Below are positions 17,101-25,556 of a stretch of DNA of 39,016 nt, piece by piece. The notes beneath the pieces were generated by a model that had not been told where the DNA came from, ran no database searches, and was given only the letters and a program-made list of their open reading frames with translations. The stretch comes from Selenomonas ruminantium subsp. ruminantium ATCC 12561 (GTDB lineage: Bacteria; Bacillota; Negativicutes; Selenomonadales; Selenomonadaceae). Position numbers and translations under genes: made by a program. Location of the stretch: positions 1 through 39,016 of the forward strand of contig NZ_AUJE01000036.1 in the NCBI RefSeq assembly GCF_000424065.1, given 5' to 3'. Within the stretch, counting starts at the first letter, position 1. Each line of letters starts with the position of its first letter.

Positions 17101-17972
17101 TGCCGGACAAGTTCATTCCATTTTTCGCCGTCAGGATTTGACTCCAGCACATTAAAGGCCTCGCGAATGGCATCAAGACCGGCTAAATCCTGCTGAATAA
17201 GCTCTCCATAGGGAACCCAGGCCGCTTTTAAGGCAGGGTCACTCCCCAAGGCCATTCCCGCGCATTCCTCATACTGACTGATAACCGCCAGCAGCCCGGC
17301 CCGCATTTCCGGCACCGCCGCTGTCAGCCAGGGCGAATCGGCAATGGTCTGTCCCGTACCTGACTGCTGGCTTTCCAGCCATTTTTCCGGAAAAGGCTGG
17401 CTTTGGGCAAAGCTATGCAGCCGTAGAATCGCCTGTTTAACTTCCTCATCGCCTTTTTCATCACCATAGTCGTCCATAAAGGAGATAAATTCCTCCCAAG
17501 CAGGCAGTTTATCCGCCTCTAAGGGGCGCTCGTATTTTTCCTCCAGCATGGTTTCCAAGGTATCACTCTTCAATAAAACAAGTTCCTGTTCACTGGCCAG
17601 ACGGAATTTGGGGTCCACGTCAATCGCTTCAATATGCTGGCGGATAAGCCGCTGACAAAAGGAATGGAAGGTGCAGATATCCGCGCCGGTGAGCAGAACC
17701 CTTTGGCGTTCCAGCCGGGCAATGATGTCATGCTTGCTTGCTGCCGCTATTTCTTTTTCCAGCGCCGCTTCAATACGCTCCCGCATCTCTGCCGCTGCCG
17801 CATTGGTGAACGTTACCACGAGCAGCGCATCAACATCGAGTTCCCCTTCAATAAGCTGGCGGATAATGCGCTCCACCAGCACGCGCGTCTTGCCGGAACC
17901 TGCGGCTGCCGCCACCAGAATGTTGCGGCCACGTTCCTCAATGGCTTTCTGTTGGTCCTTGGTGTATTGCAT
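14112..17972 (-). CDS. addA: ATP-dependent helicase/nuclease subunit A
   Basis: 1286 residues, close to the usual AddA length. Walker A AAAGSGKTRV (about 22-31); Walker B VDEYQDT with Asp420; UvrD-like helicase motifs (LLITMKQNFRSRSEVL, RIMSIHRSKGLEFPVV, LYVAMTRAREKLIL); C-terminal RecB-type nuclease with IDYKTDKL (Asp1231). With AddB it resects double-strand breaks to a Chi-type site and loads RecA. The start ATG 17970-17972 lies inside the end of addB (35-bp overlap), with GAGAGGA upstream in addB. The ZIP gene follows. Confidence 0.97.
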   Translation of the reverse strand: MQYTKDQQKAIEERGRNILVAAAAGSGKTRVLVERIIRQLIEGELDVDALLVVTFTNAAAAEMRERIEAALEKEIAAASKHDIIARLERQRVLLTGADICTFHSFCQRLIRQHIEAIDVDPKFRLASEQELVLLKSDTLETMLEEKYERPLEADKLPAWEEFISFMDDYGDEKGDEEVKQAILRLHSFAQSQPFPEKWLESQQSGTGQTIADSPWLTAAVPEMRAGLLAVISQYEECAGMALGSDPALKAAWVPYGELIQQDLAGLDAIREAFNVLESNPDGEKWNELVRQVSKFSWLAMRGKVYGDLKNLYPDVRKQFDERRDAVKKALKKFADTYLNQQAEQIEEDIALNHKTAAIYAGLALDFGRALQAAKKERNILDFNDLEHFALAILCADNEGEVMPTPIALALREKYKSIMVDEYQDTNGVQEAILNLIAQENNRFTVGDVKQSIYRFRLADPYLFQAKYESFPEEPGAEDKNLLITMKQNFRSRSEVLAPINFVFDQIMTKGAAEIEYDDRSKLYPGANYPAHEHTFAGADGALELDLIQQEEQEKEDKSATEEDGEDLSGFKLEAAYIARRIGRLIERGYMVLDKDSNTYRSLAYRDIAVLMRAVSGKANILLEALRKNSVPAYADVDGGYFEAPEVRLILALLTVIDNVRQDIPLAAVLASPIGGFSMTDLTKIRLASATGDLYDGLLASFSLDSKLPKKLAARTAAFQEELARWREFAVSHSVPELIWLLYRETGYYDYVGGLKGGLLRQANLRMLADRAAEFERSNYRGLFRFLRFIENLQKRDTDLAVARTLGASENVVRIMSIHRSKGLEFPVVIVADMAKKFNLRDAQGTFLLHKELGIGVRLAQRSNTGRQIYKSLPWQSVAAKIRAESKAEEMRILYVAMTRAREKLILTGVLPAKNTEKKAKGYCRYVERDEAQLPDFAIAKADSYLDWVAAALCRHSAAVPLWELAGISAAGGLEKQLEPEAQVKINLCPAADVTDGTEKKREQDALLQAAATLSPMPSSPNKEAVEAMLGWQYADRGLAHVPAKLTVTEIKRRFAESHAWDEEVPNARQLIVMNEDEELEAVPAEEPAATDTAKVDEADWPRPRFMQEQAKTLSAMERGTIMHTVMQRLDFAGDISFQGIKKQVANMEAKGILPEGAGKVVYIKGIQGFFTSEIGRLVQSAPYVYRELPFSRMLKAKDFYPEVQEETELVFTQGVIDLLAETADGKLILIDYKTDKLTDPDRIRRRYQIQLDMYKNAVEAILGRKVDKTYLYLLQNGSFVPMDKVD

Positions 17973-20900
17973 CGGCTAAATCCTCTCTTCCAATCTTTTC
18001 TGCCATGCGGCGTTCCATTTCTTCTTCATCAAAATTTCCCACCTCATGATAGGAAAAACCCTCAATCTCCGGGTCAAAACCGCAGATTACCCGATAATTA
18101 CAGTAGTTGCAGGCCGTCCGTTCCGCATTTTTATCGTAACGGCAGGGATTTATCCGAATATCCCCGTCCAGGATGGCCCGGCCGGTGTCCTTCAACATAT
18201 AATCCACATAACCGAGCATGAGTTCAAACTCCTGCTGTGTGCGGATATAATGGCCCTTTAACGTGTCGCTGGTCAGTTCCCCATCTTTTTTCGTCTGCGG
18301 TTTGATGTGCTCCAAATTGGCATCAATGCTGCGGATAACCTCCATATCTGCCAGCACCCAGCCGGGCATAGTGAGTTTTTTGCGGATGGCATCGGCCATT
18401 TCTTCTGCCGTCAGCCGCTTATCCGTAGCTATGGTGGGATTATGAAGCAAAGCATATAAAATCCCCGCCGGCAGCCGTTCCTTGTCCTGTTGTTTGAGCA
18501 GTTCCTGTCCCACCAGCACATAGACCAGCAGCTGCAACTTCAAGCCGTAATAGACCTCAAAGAGATTAATCGCTGCCTGTCCAGTCTTATAGTCCAAGAC
18601 GAGAAAATAAGGATTTTCCTGATGAACGTCCAGCCGGTCAATCTGCCCTTTAAGCGACAGGGAAAAGCCATTGCCCAAGGGCAGCGGGGTGAGCTGCACG
18701 CGGTCAGCGGCATGGCCGAAGCCTTCTTCAAAGTAGGCGGGCTGAAATTCCGACATAGCGGCCCAGGCGGAAAGATGGTTTACCGCCTGCAGGGCCGTTG
18801 CCTCCATGCGCCGCTTGTAATGACGGTAGTCCGGACGACTAAGCAAAATTTCACTTTGCAGGCGAGGCGCAATCTCCTCCACCAAATCATGGCAAATCTG
18901 CCCGCGCATTTCCTCCGGCACATCCTGCCAGCGGCGGTTATAATCCCGGCTCACCATTTCACCATACTCGCGGATAACTTCATGCAAAAGCTGGCCTAAG
19001 TCCATATGACGGAATTCATAAGTACGCCGTTCCGTAAGTTTCAGGCCATAGCTGGCAAAATGGGCAAAGGGACAGCGGCGGAAACTTTCAAACTGCGTGA
19101 CACTGCCCCGCAAGAATTTCCCGCGCAGATAGATGGCCTGTGCCAGTTCCTTGGGAATGTTCTCCACCTTGGCCTTCGGCGACAGACCAGACAGAGCGAG
19201 CTGCAAGGGGCGCTGCATTTTGGGCTGTGCCAGCGCCCAATTGTAGACATCCCGCCAGAACTCGTCCATTTTTCGCTCATCCCGCTGGCCGCGCAGGGCA
19301 CTGGCCAAACCGGACACTGCCGGTGTCGGTGCCGCTAGCTGCAACATATCATGGCGGCCCAAAGTCTCCAAGGGAATGGACAGGAACGTTAACTTGGGGA
19401 AACATTTTTGCAGCCGTGCCACTAATCCTGCCGGCTGCAGACCATTGCCCTCGGCATCGGCCAGCGCATAGGAAATCCACAGATATTCCCGCGCTTCATT
19501 AAAACCGCGATAAAGCAGGAAGCGCTCACCAAAGCTGCGTTCCTGACCGCCACGGGAAATCACCGGACGCTCCCCATTTTCTGCCGGCATTTTGGCAAAG
19601 GCATCTGCTAAATGCAGTCGGTCGGCGTCGGTAAACATGCCCTGTTCCCCGATACGGCGCGGCATAGCGCCCGCATTGGCCCCCAAAATATAAATGGCCC
19701 GCGTGCCCGCCAGACTGTTCTGGTCAAGGGAAGACACCGTGACATAATCCAGGCTGGGCGGAATCAACGAAAGGGTCACAGCATCGAGCCCATCGCCCAA
19801 TACGGCAGCAAAATCGCTCAGGCTCATCTTTTCTGCTCCGCTGATTTCCACCAGCTGGTCAAAAAATTCCATGATGTCATCCCAAATCTGCCGATGTTCG
19901 GCGGCATCAGCCATCCGGCCTTCACCTTCCGCCACTTCCTGCCACTTGGCTAAGTGGGCAGGTACTTCCAAAGCAATCAGGAAATCATACAGGGCCGTCA
20001 CCTGTTCGGTCACATTCCCGGCCTGCCGGATTGACTGGTCAAAAACCTGCAAGGCCTCTACAGCCTGCCGCCGCAAACCGTCAATCAGCAAAAGCCGCTG
20101 TTTGGTTTCTTCATCGGCTTCTTCCGCTTCTCCGTCTAGGGAATAGCGGCGGTGCCAGTTCCAATCCTCCACCTGCAGCCAGCGCTTGCGTCCCCGCAGG
20201 CCAAATTCCAGCACATAATTTTCCAGCTTGTCCACATCATCCCGTACCAAGGGAAAAAAGCCCGTGCGCAGGCAACGGAAGATGTTTTCATAATTCCAGC
20301 CCTTCTGCACCACTTCCAACGCGGAACGCAAGAGTTCCGCCAGCGGATGATGAATACTCTGCCGCTTGCCGTCCTGGAAGAAGGGAATGCCGTAATCCTG
20401 AAAGACCAGCGGCAAAATCCCATCATAATCTTCGGCATTGCGGATAAGCACACCGATTTCCCGATAGCGGTAATTGCGCTCCCGCACGAGCCGCAAAATA
20501 TCGGCGGCTGCCGTCTCCAACTCGATACGGCGATTGGCCGCTTCCACCAGCTGCAGATTTTCCGGCGCAAACTTGGCAGCTTCCACCTGTCCAAACAGTT
20601 TTTCTTCCAGCCAGCCAAGCGCAGGATTTTGTGCACGACGATTATGCGTAAGCAAAGTGACAGGCTGCCAAAAAACCTGCCCATACGGCTCCAATTCCTG
20701 CATTAACCGGCAGATATTTTCCATCGTGCGATAGGGACGGTTAAACAGTCCCGTTTCCAGCGTATTTTCCGTCAGCTGAAAATTCACCTGCTCGTTAGGC
20801 AGCTGTTCCCCCATCATCGGCAGGGTGATGTGCACTTTGGCAGCCGTTGCCAGAATTGCCGCCAGCACATGCATTTCCTGTGGATTAAAGAATACAAAGC

Positions 20901-21528
20901 CGTCAATCCAGACTTCAGCCCCCTGCATAAGCTGCGCCTGCGGGATTTTCTCTGCCAAAATATGCATCAAATCTTCGGCATCGCTTTTGCGCCCTGCCAT
21001 GGCCTCAGCAAATTCATCAGCCAAGGTGCTGAGTTCCCGTACCTTGCCGGAGAGCCGTTCCTGACCAGCCCCAACCATCTCCGCTGCCTGTCGCAGTTTG
21101 TCCGTCGTGAGCCGATAGCTTTTTATCTCCTTGATGGCATCGGACAAGGTTTCCGTAAAGCCCCGCTGCCGAGCCGCCCGCGCAAAGACCGTCAAATCCG
21201 TATCCTTTTGATGTTTTAAGAGCAGCTTTTGCAATAGCAGGCGGCGTCCCACATCGCTGATGCGGGGCAAATCCCCGCCAGTCTCCATAAGAATCTGCCG
21301 GGCAAAACGGCGAAAACCAAAGACATAGGCACGGAAAAAGCCCTGCCCGGTAGAGTCCATCATCGTGGCTAATTCCCGTTCTGTCTTATAGGTCATATGT
21401 TCCGGCAAAAGCAGGATAAGTGCTTTCCCTAAGGGGCGCTCAGTCATTTCCTGCTGCATGGCCGACAGGCAGGCATGGGTCTTGCCTGTCCCCGAACGGC
21501 CAATGATAAAATCAAGCTTTGCTGTCAT
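17938..21528 (-). CDS. addB: ATP-dependent helicase/nuclease subunit B
   Basis: 1196 residues. Walker A GRSGTGKT (9-16), an inactivated helicase-like body, and a C-terminal nuclease with VLDYKTGQ (Asp at about 976). The four cysteines of the AddB iron-sulfur cluster are present: C819 (FRRCPFAHF) and C1140, C1143, C1149 (CNYCNYRVIC). Start ATG 21526-21528 with GAGGAAT upstream. It partners AddA, which it overlaps by 35 bp. A terminator-like hairpin lies only about 20 bp before its start, so expression may rely on read-through or a promoter within the PaaK-like gene. Confidence 0.97.
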   Translation of the reverse strand: MTAKLDFIIGRSGTGKTHACLSAMQQEMTERPLGKALILLLPEHMTYKTERELATMMDSTGQGFFRAYVFGFRRFARQILMETGGDLPRISDVGRRLLLQKLLLKHQKDTDLTVFARAARQRGFTETLSDAIKEIKSYRLTTDKLRQAAEMVGAGQERLSGKVRELSTLADEFAEAMAGRKSDAEDLMHILAEKIPQAQLMQGAEVWIDGFVFFNPQEMHVLAAILATAAKVHITLPMMGEQLPNEQVNFQLTENTLETGLFNRPYRTMENICRLMQELEPYGQVFWQPVTLLTHNRRAQNPALGWLEEKLFGQVEAAKFAPENLQLVEAANRRIELETAAADILRLVRERNYRYREIGVLIRNAEDYDGILPLVFQDYGIPFFQDGKRQSIHHPLAELLRSALEVVQKGWNYENIFRCLRTGFFPLVRDDVDKLENYVLEFGLRGRKRWLQVEDWNWHRRYSLDGEAEEADEETKQRLLLIDGLRRQAVEALQVFDQSIRQAGNVTEQVTALYDFLIALEVPAHLAKWQEVAEGEGRMADAAEHRQIWDDIMEFFDQLVEISGAEKMSLSDFAAVLGDGLDAVTLSLIPPSLDYVTVSSLDQNSLAGTRAIYILGANAGAMPRRIGEQGMFTDADRLHLADAFAKMPAENGERPVISRGGQERSFGERFLLYRGFNEAREYLWISYALADAEGNGLQPAGLVARLQKCFPKLTFLSIPLETLGRHDMLQLAAPTPAVSGLASALRGQRDERKMDEFWRDVYNWALAQPKMQRPLQLALSGLSPKAKVENIPKELAQAIYLRGKFLRGSVTQFESFRRCPFAHFASYGLKLTERRTYEFRHMDLGQLLHEVIREYGEMVSRDYNRRWQDVPEEMRGQICHDLVEEIAPRLQSEILLSRPDYRHYKRRMEATALQAVNHLSAWAAMSEFQPAYFEEGFGHAADRVQLTPLPLGNGFSLSLKGQIDRLDVHQENPYFLVLDYKTGQAAINLFEVYYGLKLQLLVYVLVGQELLKQQDKERLPAGILYALLHNPTIATDKRLTAEEMADAIRKKLTMPGWVLADMEVIRSIDANLEHIKPQTKKDGELTSDTLKGHYIRTQQEFELMLGYVDYMLKDTGRAILDGDIRINPCRYDKNAERTACNYCNYRVICGFDPEIEGFSYHEVGNFDEEEMERRMAEKIGREDLADAIHQGPTESH

Positions 21529-21546
21529 ACTGTATTCCTCAACTAG

Positions 21547-21570
21547 AAAAGCCTCCCTAAACAGGGAGGC
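21547..21570 (-). terminator. Terminator between the PaaK-like gene and addB
   Basis: GCCTCCCT pairs with AGGGAGGC around a 4-nt loop; on the minus strand it is followed by TTTTCT. Confidence 0.8.
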
Positions 21571-21583
21571 CGTTTAACATATT

Positions 21584-22561
21584 TTACATAAAGGTAAATG
21601 GTGTGGTCACCCGGTACAATGTACGCCCGCAATCACAGACGTCCGTTTCGAGCATGACCGCCTGTCCTGTCCGGTAACGAATCAGCGGCATGGCCTCTGC
21701 CATCAAGGTTGTTACCACCAGCTCACCCATCTGATGCGGCTCCGTCACCACCTGGTCACTATGGAAAGCCACAATTTCAGGATAATAATAATCCTCCTGG
21801 ATATGATAGCCCTTATGCGCTTCACATTGATAGAGCATACTGGCTGTACCCAGTTCTGCCGGTTCATACAGATTGTAGACCGTAGCATGGGTCCTGTCCG
21901 CAATATGACGCTGCATAGCATTGGTCAGCCCCTGCGGATTCATACAGATAACCCGGTTCAAAGGATAATCGGCGATGTTTTTGCCGGTAGCCTGCAACTG
22001 AATAATCAGCTGCATGATAAGCTGCGGCGTACTCACAATCGTATCCATGCTGATAAGGTCCATGAAACGCAGCCATTGCCGGTAATCCGTCCCCATGTTC
22101 ACCACTGTTGCCCCGAGCATTTCCAGAGCATATTGAATGTCCATTAGGCGGCTGTCCGCCATATCCCCCTGTATAGCCACTACCGAAGTCTGATTGATTC
22201 CCGTAGCCACCAGACAGCGGGTCATCATTTCCACATTCTTCGCCACATCACCATTGGTGTAGAACTTCGTCACTTCACCGTTTTCCTGCTGCACTACGCT
22301 AAATCGCAATATCGCCGACAACGGCAGTGTAAGAAGGTCTAACGAATCAACCTGAAAGAGCTCATTAGAGGTCAGGAAAGGAAGCCTCCGGATATCCTCA
22401 AGGCTTTGTACATCCTTTGCCGACACGCCTGCCTTGGCAAACTTCTGCTGATAGTAGAGGCTCTTTTCCTCCACCCATTTCAGCTGTTTTTGCAAGCGTT
22501 CAAGCTGCAAGGCCTGCATGCTTTCCCTATCCAGTTGTTCTATCTGTTGATTCGCGTACAT
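21584..22561 (-). CDS. PaaK-like adenylate-forming protein, degenerate and short
   Basis: 325 residues, against about 430 for phenylacetate-CoA ligases. The N-terminal pattern (LQKQLKWVEEKSLYYQQKFA, LEDIRRLPFLTSNEL), the core (FYTNGDVAKNVEMMTRCLVA) and the end LIRYRTGQAV align in my memory with PaaK. The glycine/serine/threonine-rich ATP loop (normally SSGTTGKPT) is replaced by VQQENGEVTKF, and the C-terminal lid of about 100 residues is absent. A CxC near the end (VCDCGRTL) matches the place where the lid would start. It is likely not a normal ligase. It lies 34 bp behind cheR, probably cotranscribed; its ribosome site is weak. Confidence 0.75.
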   Translation of the reverse strand: MYANQQIEQLDRESMQALQLERLQKQLKWVEEKSLYYQQKFAKAGVSAKDVQSLEDIRRLPFLTSNELFQVDSLDLLTLPLSAILRFSVVQQENGEVTKFYTNGDVAKNVEMMTRCLVATGINQTSVVAIQGDMADSRLMDIQYALEMLGATVVNMGTDYRQWLRFMDLISMDTIVSTPQLIMQLIIQLQATGKNIADYPLNRVICMNPQGLTNAMQRHIADRTHATVYNLYEPAELGTASMLYQCEAHKGYHIQEDYYYPEIVAFHSDQVVTEPHQMGELVVTTLMAEAMPLIRYRTGQAVMLETDVCDCGRTLYRVTTPFTFM

Positions 22562-22595
22562 GATTTAACACCGACCCTTATCGTGGTTTACTGGC

Positions 22596-23381
22596 TTAAG
22601 TTAATGGCTTTTGATAGAAGAATGGCTGGAAACTGGTGTAACCTAATTTACGGAAGTTCAAAATAGCCTCCGTAGCGCCTACAAAGAGAATGCCACCGGG
22701 CTTGAGTGCCTTAAAGAAATTCGCATAAAGCTGGTCTTTGGCTTCTTCCGTGAAATAAATAACTACATTACGGCACAGAATCAGGTCAAACCCACTTTCA
22801 AAGGGGTCTTTGAGCAAATTATGACGCTTGAACTCAATGCAGTTTTTAATATCCTGACTGACTGCATACTTCTCACCCTCAGGCTTAAAGTATTTGGCCA
22901 GACGCTCAGGCTTCATGGCCTTGATTTCGTCCTGCGTATAAACACCTCTTTTAGCCTTGGCCAGAATTTCAATATCCAGGTCCGAAGCCAAAATGCGATG
23001 GCGGGTATTCGGCGTCATTTCCTTCATGATAATGGCCAGCGAATACGGCTCTGCACCAATGGAGCAGCCTGCACTCCAAATATTGAGCTTTGGCGAACGC
23101 TTCAGCAAATCAGGAATAACATCCGTCTCGAGCTTGCCGAACTTCTCCGGCGTACGGAAAAATTCCGACACGTTGATGGTCAGATATTCGATAAAAGCCG
23201 CAAAATCGTCTTTATCCTTAGCCGCATTATCAAAATACTCCACATAGGAATTCATGCTGGCCCTGGTCACAAGATTACCAATACGGCGTTTCATCTGCGG
23301 TTCTTTATATAGGTCAAGGTCAATTTCCGTCTTGGCCTTCAACTTTCTCTTAAACTCCGCCCAATCCTTTTCATCCATCAT
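22596..23381 (-). CDS. cheR: Chemoreceptor glutamate methyltransferase CheR
   Basis: 261 residues. N-terminal helical domain (about 1-70), then a SAM-binding domain with SAGCSIGAEPYSLAI, LASDLDIEILAKAK and DLILCRNVVIYFT. VSEFFRTPEKF is the CheR-typical bridge. CheR adds methyl groups to glutamates of chemoreceptors for adaptation, so the chemoreceptor at 8962-10947 is a plausible substrate. Start ATG 23379-23381 (followed by a second ATG) with GGAGGG upstream. First gene of a unit with the PaaK-like gene. The other che genes are not in the window. Confidence 0.95.
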   Translation of the reverse strand: MMDEKDWAEFKRKLKAKTEIDLDLYKEPQMKRRIGNLVTRASMNSYVEYFDNAAKDKDDFAAFIEYLTINVSEFFRTPEKFGKLETDVIPDLLKRSPKLNIWSAGCSIGAEPYSLAIIMKEMTPNTRHRILASDLDIEILAKAKRGVYTQDEIKAMKPERLAKYFKPEGEKYAVSQDIKNCIEFKRHNLLKDPFESGFDLILCRNVVIYFTEEAKDQLYANFFKALKPGGILFVGATEAILNFRKLGYTSFQPFFYQKPLT

Positions 23382-23527
23382 AATTAGTCCCTCCCAACTC
23401 TCCTCTGGCTATTTATAGCGGTAACATTTTATACTCTATATTAATTCCCCTTCCATCCACAAAATCCTGCCATTTCCTCTAAGACAGATAAAATATTTTA
23501 TGCTCATTTGTATTTTATCATAAACAG

Positions 23528-23557
23528 AGCCTGTTGGCACTTTTTCTCCAACAGGCT
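23528..23557 (-). terminator. Terminator of hsp20
   Basis: AGCCTGTTGG and CCAACAGGCT form a perfect 10-bp stem; the T-tract on the minus strand is weak (CTGTTT). It lies 8 bp after the hsp20 stop. Confidence 0.7.
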
Positions 23558-23565
23558 TTTCACTT

Positions 23566-24012
23566 TTAGTCGATATCGAAGACCGTACGGCCCTCCTCTT
23601 CCTTCTGCTTGGGCAGCACGATATGCAGAATACCGTTCTCAAAAGCCACATTGACAGACTTCTTGTCAATCATGTCGATGTAGAACGTGCGTTCAAAATC
23701 ACCGCTCTTGCGTTCCCTGCACAGATACCTGATGCTGGCGTCCACAGCCTCTGCCCGCTGAGCCTTGATGCGCAGATAATTGTCATCATCGTAGGACACG
23801 GTAATCTGCTCTTTATAGAAACCTGGAAGTTCTGCAAACAGCTCATAGGCCGTATCGGTCTCAATCACATCCACCTTGAAGGAGGACAGGGCGCCGCTGA
23901 CTTTTCCCAGAGGATTCAGGGACTGTTCCGCCGCATAGCTTAAAACCTTCTCCAAAACATCGTAGCCCCGTTCTGCGTTTTCTTTCAGATGAAATGGTAC
24001 TGCTCTAAACAT
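23566..24012 (-). CDS. Hsp20/alpha-crystallin family small heat shock protein
   Basis: 148 residues. The alpha-crystallin domain covers about 45-145: FKVDVIETDTAYELFAELPG, then VAFENGILHIVLPK, the GxL-type motif. It binds unfolding proteins and holds them for refolding. The start is set at ATG 24012 (MFRAVPFHL) because AGGAGGGG stands 5 nt before it; the open frame runs further up but through the promoter. Promoter: TTGCAA (24080-24085), 17 bp, TACAAT (24057-24062). I see no CIRCE repeat in front. Confidence 0.93.
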   Translation of the reverse strand: MFRAVPFHLKENAERGYDVLEKVLSYAAEQSLNPLGKVSGALSSFKVDVIETDTAYELFAELPGFYKEQITVSYDDDNYLRIKAQRAEAVDASIRYLCRERKSGDFERTFYIDMIDKKSVNVAFENGILHIVLPKQKEEEGRTVFDID

Positions 24013-24056
24013 AAATACCCCTCCTAGCATATACATTGCTTGTTTTGATATGTCAT

Positions 24057-24085
24057 ATTGTACTATAATATTCTGAAAATTGCAA
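24057..24085 (-). promoter_or_regulatory. hsp20 promoter
   Basis: On the minus strand: TTGCAA (24080-24085), 17 bp, TACAAT (24057-24062). The transcript would start about 40 nt before the hsp20 ATG. Confidence 0.6.
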
Positions 24086-24098
24086 GAGGTTACCAGAT

Positions 24099-25313
24099 TT
24101 ATCTGTGGGCAAACTTTTCCAGAATAGGACTGCAATCCTGCACCGCTTCTAAGGTACCCATATACTCACCAGCTTCATCATAGACCGCCATATACTTCAC
24201 GAGAATCGGCTTGCCCATGATGTAACGCGCCACCTCCAAGGATGTGCGCTTTTTCGCCTTGAAATCCGCCACAAGATTTCTGACCACCGGCACAATATGC
24301 GGCGGATGGCATTCGGCCACATCACGCCCTAACGCAGCCAACGGACGCGGGAACACCCGGCCTTCGTTGATGAAGAACCGCAGCTTTTCCTCCGCATCGA
24401 TAAAGGTCAAGTCTAAGGGCAACAGCGCCAAGATAGCGCTTAGCTGCTTGACCGTCAATTCGCCCGTGGGCAGCTGGATTTTTCCCGCTAAAATCTCCTG
24501 TTCCGTAACCTTGGCCAGTTCCGCTGCCGCCCAGCGTTCGCCAGCCTCCCATCTGGCCGGCTTTTCAACAAAAGCCATGCCCATTTCCGGGAAATCGCGA
24601 TATATCCGCAGCCACTCCTCTTCCGTGAAAAAGCGCAAGCATAGCGGGAATAAAATCTGTTCTTCCTTGTACACCATCTCCCGCGCCTTTTTCGCCACAG
24701 CCGCTATACGCCCCTTGTAAATCAGCACATTGTCTGCGTCCTCCGTAACAGCCCGCGTAAGCGTACCGATTTCCTTTTTGATTTCATCATCCTCATTCCA
24801 CATGACCTGTGACGGCCCCGTTACACCATATTTATAGAGCTGCGCCATCAGCAGTTCTTCCTTCTTGGCGTAATGGGCGCGTACACCGTTAAGCACCTGC
24901 AATGCCTGAATAACCACATATGAGTTTGGAGCTCCACTGCCTGCACACTCCGCCTGCAGAATATCCAGCACCTTTTCCATGCCTGCATTCTCCGCTCGCA
25001 TCAGCTCAATCGGATGCCCTTCCGGCAAGGAATCTGACCGGTCAAAATGACCGGTCACAGAACAGGGAGCCGTGCTGCCTGCCGTCTCTCCATTAACTAC
25101 CGAAAATCCCCGTTTCCTAAAAGCGGCAATGACAGCCTCCATAGCCACGCCCTGCATAGCCGCCGCCCGCGGAATGGTCATAATATTGCCCATAACCTGC
25201 AACGCCTCAGGGCTTATCAGCTTTCCCAGCCCCAACCCGCTCAAAATCTCCGCCACCAACGGTTCCGCTTTCACCAGCTCCGCTACCATCAAGCTAAAAT
25301 CTATCGTCTTCAT
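24099..25313 (-). CDS. DUF1858/DUF438/hemerythrin/PAS protein
   Basis: 404 residues. Order: DUF1858-like start (about 1-65, LVAEILSGLGLGKLI), a DUF438-like stretch, a hemerythrin-like HHE helical bundle (about 115-260: GHPIELMRAENAGM, GVRAHYAKKEELLM, VYKEEQILFPL) with His/Glu ligands for a di-iron site, and a C-terminal PAS-like domain (about 285-404: LTFIDAEEKLRFFINEGRVF). Such proteins are thought to sense oxygen, NO or redox state in anaerobes; the partner is unknown. ATG 25313 is chosen because GAAGGAGT precedes it. A possible -10 (TATAAT, 25359-25364) lies upstream without a clear -35. The linker around 25035-25057 holds two TGACCGGTCA palindromes. Confidence 0.85.
   Translation of the reverse strand: MKTIDFSLMVAELVKAEPLVAEILSGLGLGKLISPEALQVMGNIMTIPRAAAMQGVAMEAVIAAFRKRGFSVVNGETAGSTAPCSVTGHFDRSDSLPEGHPIELMRAENAGMEKVLDILQAECAGSGAPNSYVVIQALQVLNGVRAHYAKKEELLMAQLYKYGVTGPSQVMWNEDDEIKKEIGTLTRAVTEDADNVLIYKGRIAAVAKKAREMVYKEEQILFPLCLRFFTEEEWLRIYRDFPEMGMAFVEKPARWEAGERWAAAELAKVTEQEILAGKIQLPTGELTVKQLSAILALLPLDLTFIDAEEKLRFFINEGRVFPRPLAALGRDVAECHPPHIVPVVRNLVADFKAKKRTSLEVARYIMGKPILVKYMAVYDEAGEYMGTLEAVQDCSPILEKFAHR
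25035..25057. repeat. Tandem TGACCGGTCA palindromes inside a gene
   Basis: TGACCGGTCA occurs at 25035-25044 and again at 25048-25057, separated by three bases. The same 10-mer is the core of a third palindrome at 35853-35866. In the protein they encode the linker before the hemerythrin part. Confidence 0.8.
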
Positions 25314-25412
25314 CCGAATAACTCCTTCATCACCAAGCCATCTTATTCTCTGCCCATAATTATACCCCTTCAACAACACAACGTCTGTTACAACCGTTAC
25401 AAAATTATCCCA

Positions 25413-25471
25413 CAAAAAGGGGCTGGAAAAGTCAACTGTCTGAGCACAGCGAGTTTTGACTTTTCCAGCCC
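25413..25471 (-). terminator. Strong terminator after nagA
   Basis: GGGCTGGAAAAGTCAA pairs perfectly (16 bp) with TTGACTTTTCCAGCCC across a loop of about 20 nt that contains CTGTCTGAGCACAGCGAG. On the minus strand TTTTTG follows. It closes the twelve-gene block. Between it and nagA lies a GC-rich stretch (25500-25556) with no gene. Confidence 0.9.
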
Positions 25472-25556
25472 TTAAATTAAAGATAAAAAATATTTTTAGT
25501 TCCGCGCCGCAGCGGATGACAGCTAGTCCTCGCCTGCCGCGCCTTTTGCCACGAAC

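Noticed and set aside
16374-17141. A 255-codon plus-strand frame inside addA
   Set aside because: Antisense to helicase motifs of AddA; no domain, start site or promoter of its own.
24013-24135. Longer N-terminus of the Hsp20 frame
   Set aside because: It would run through the promoter, and AGGAGGGG marks ATG 24012.
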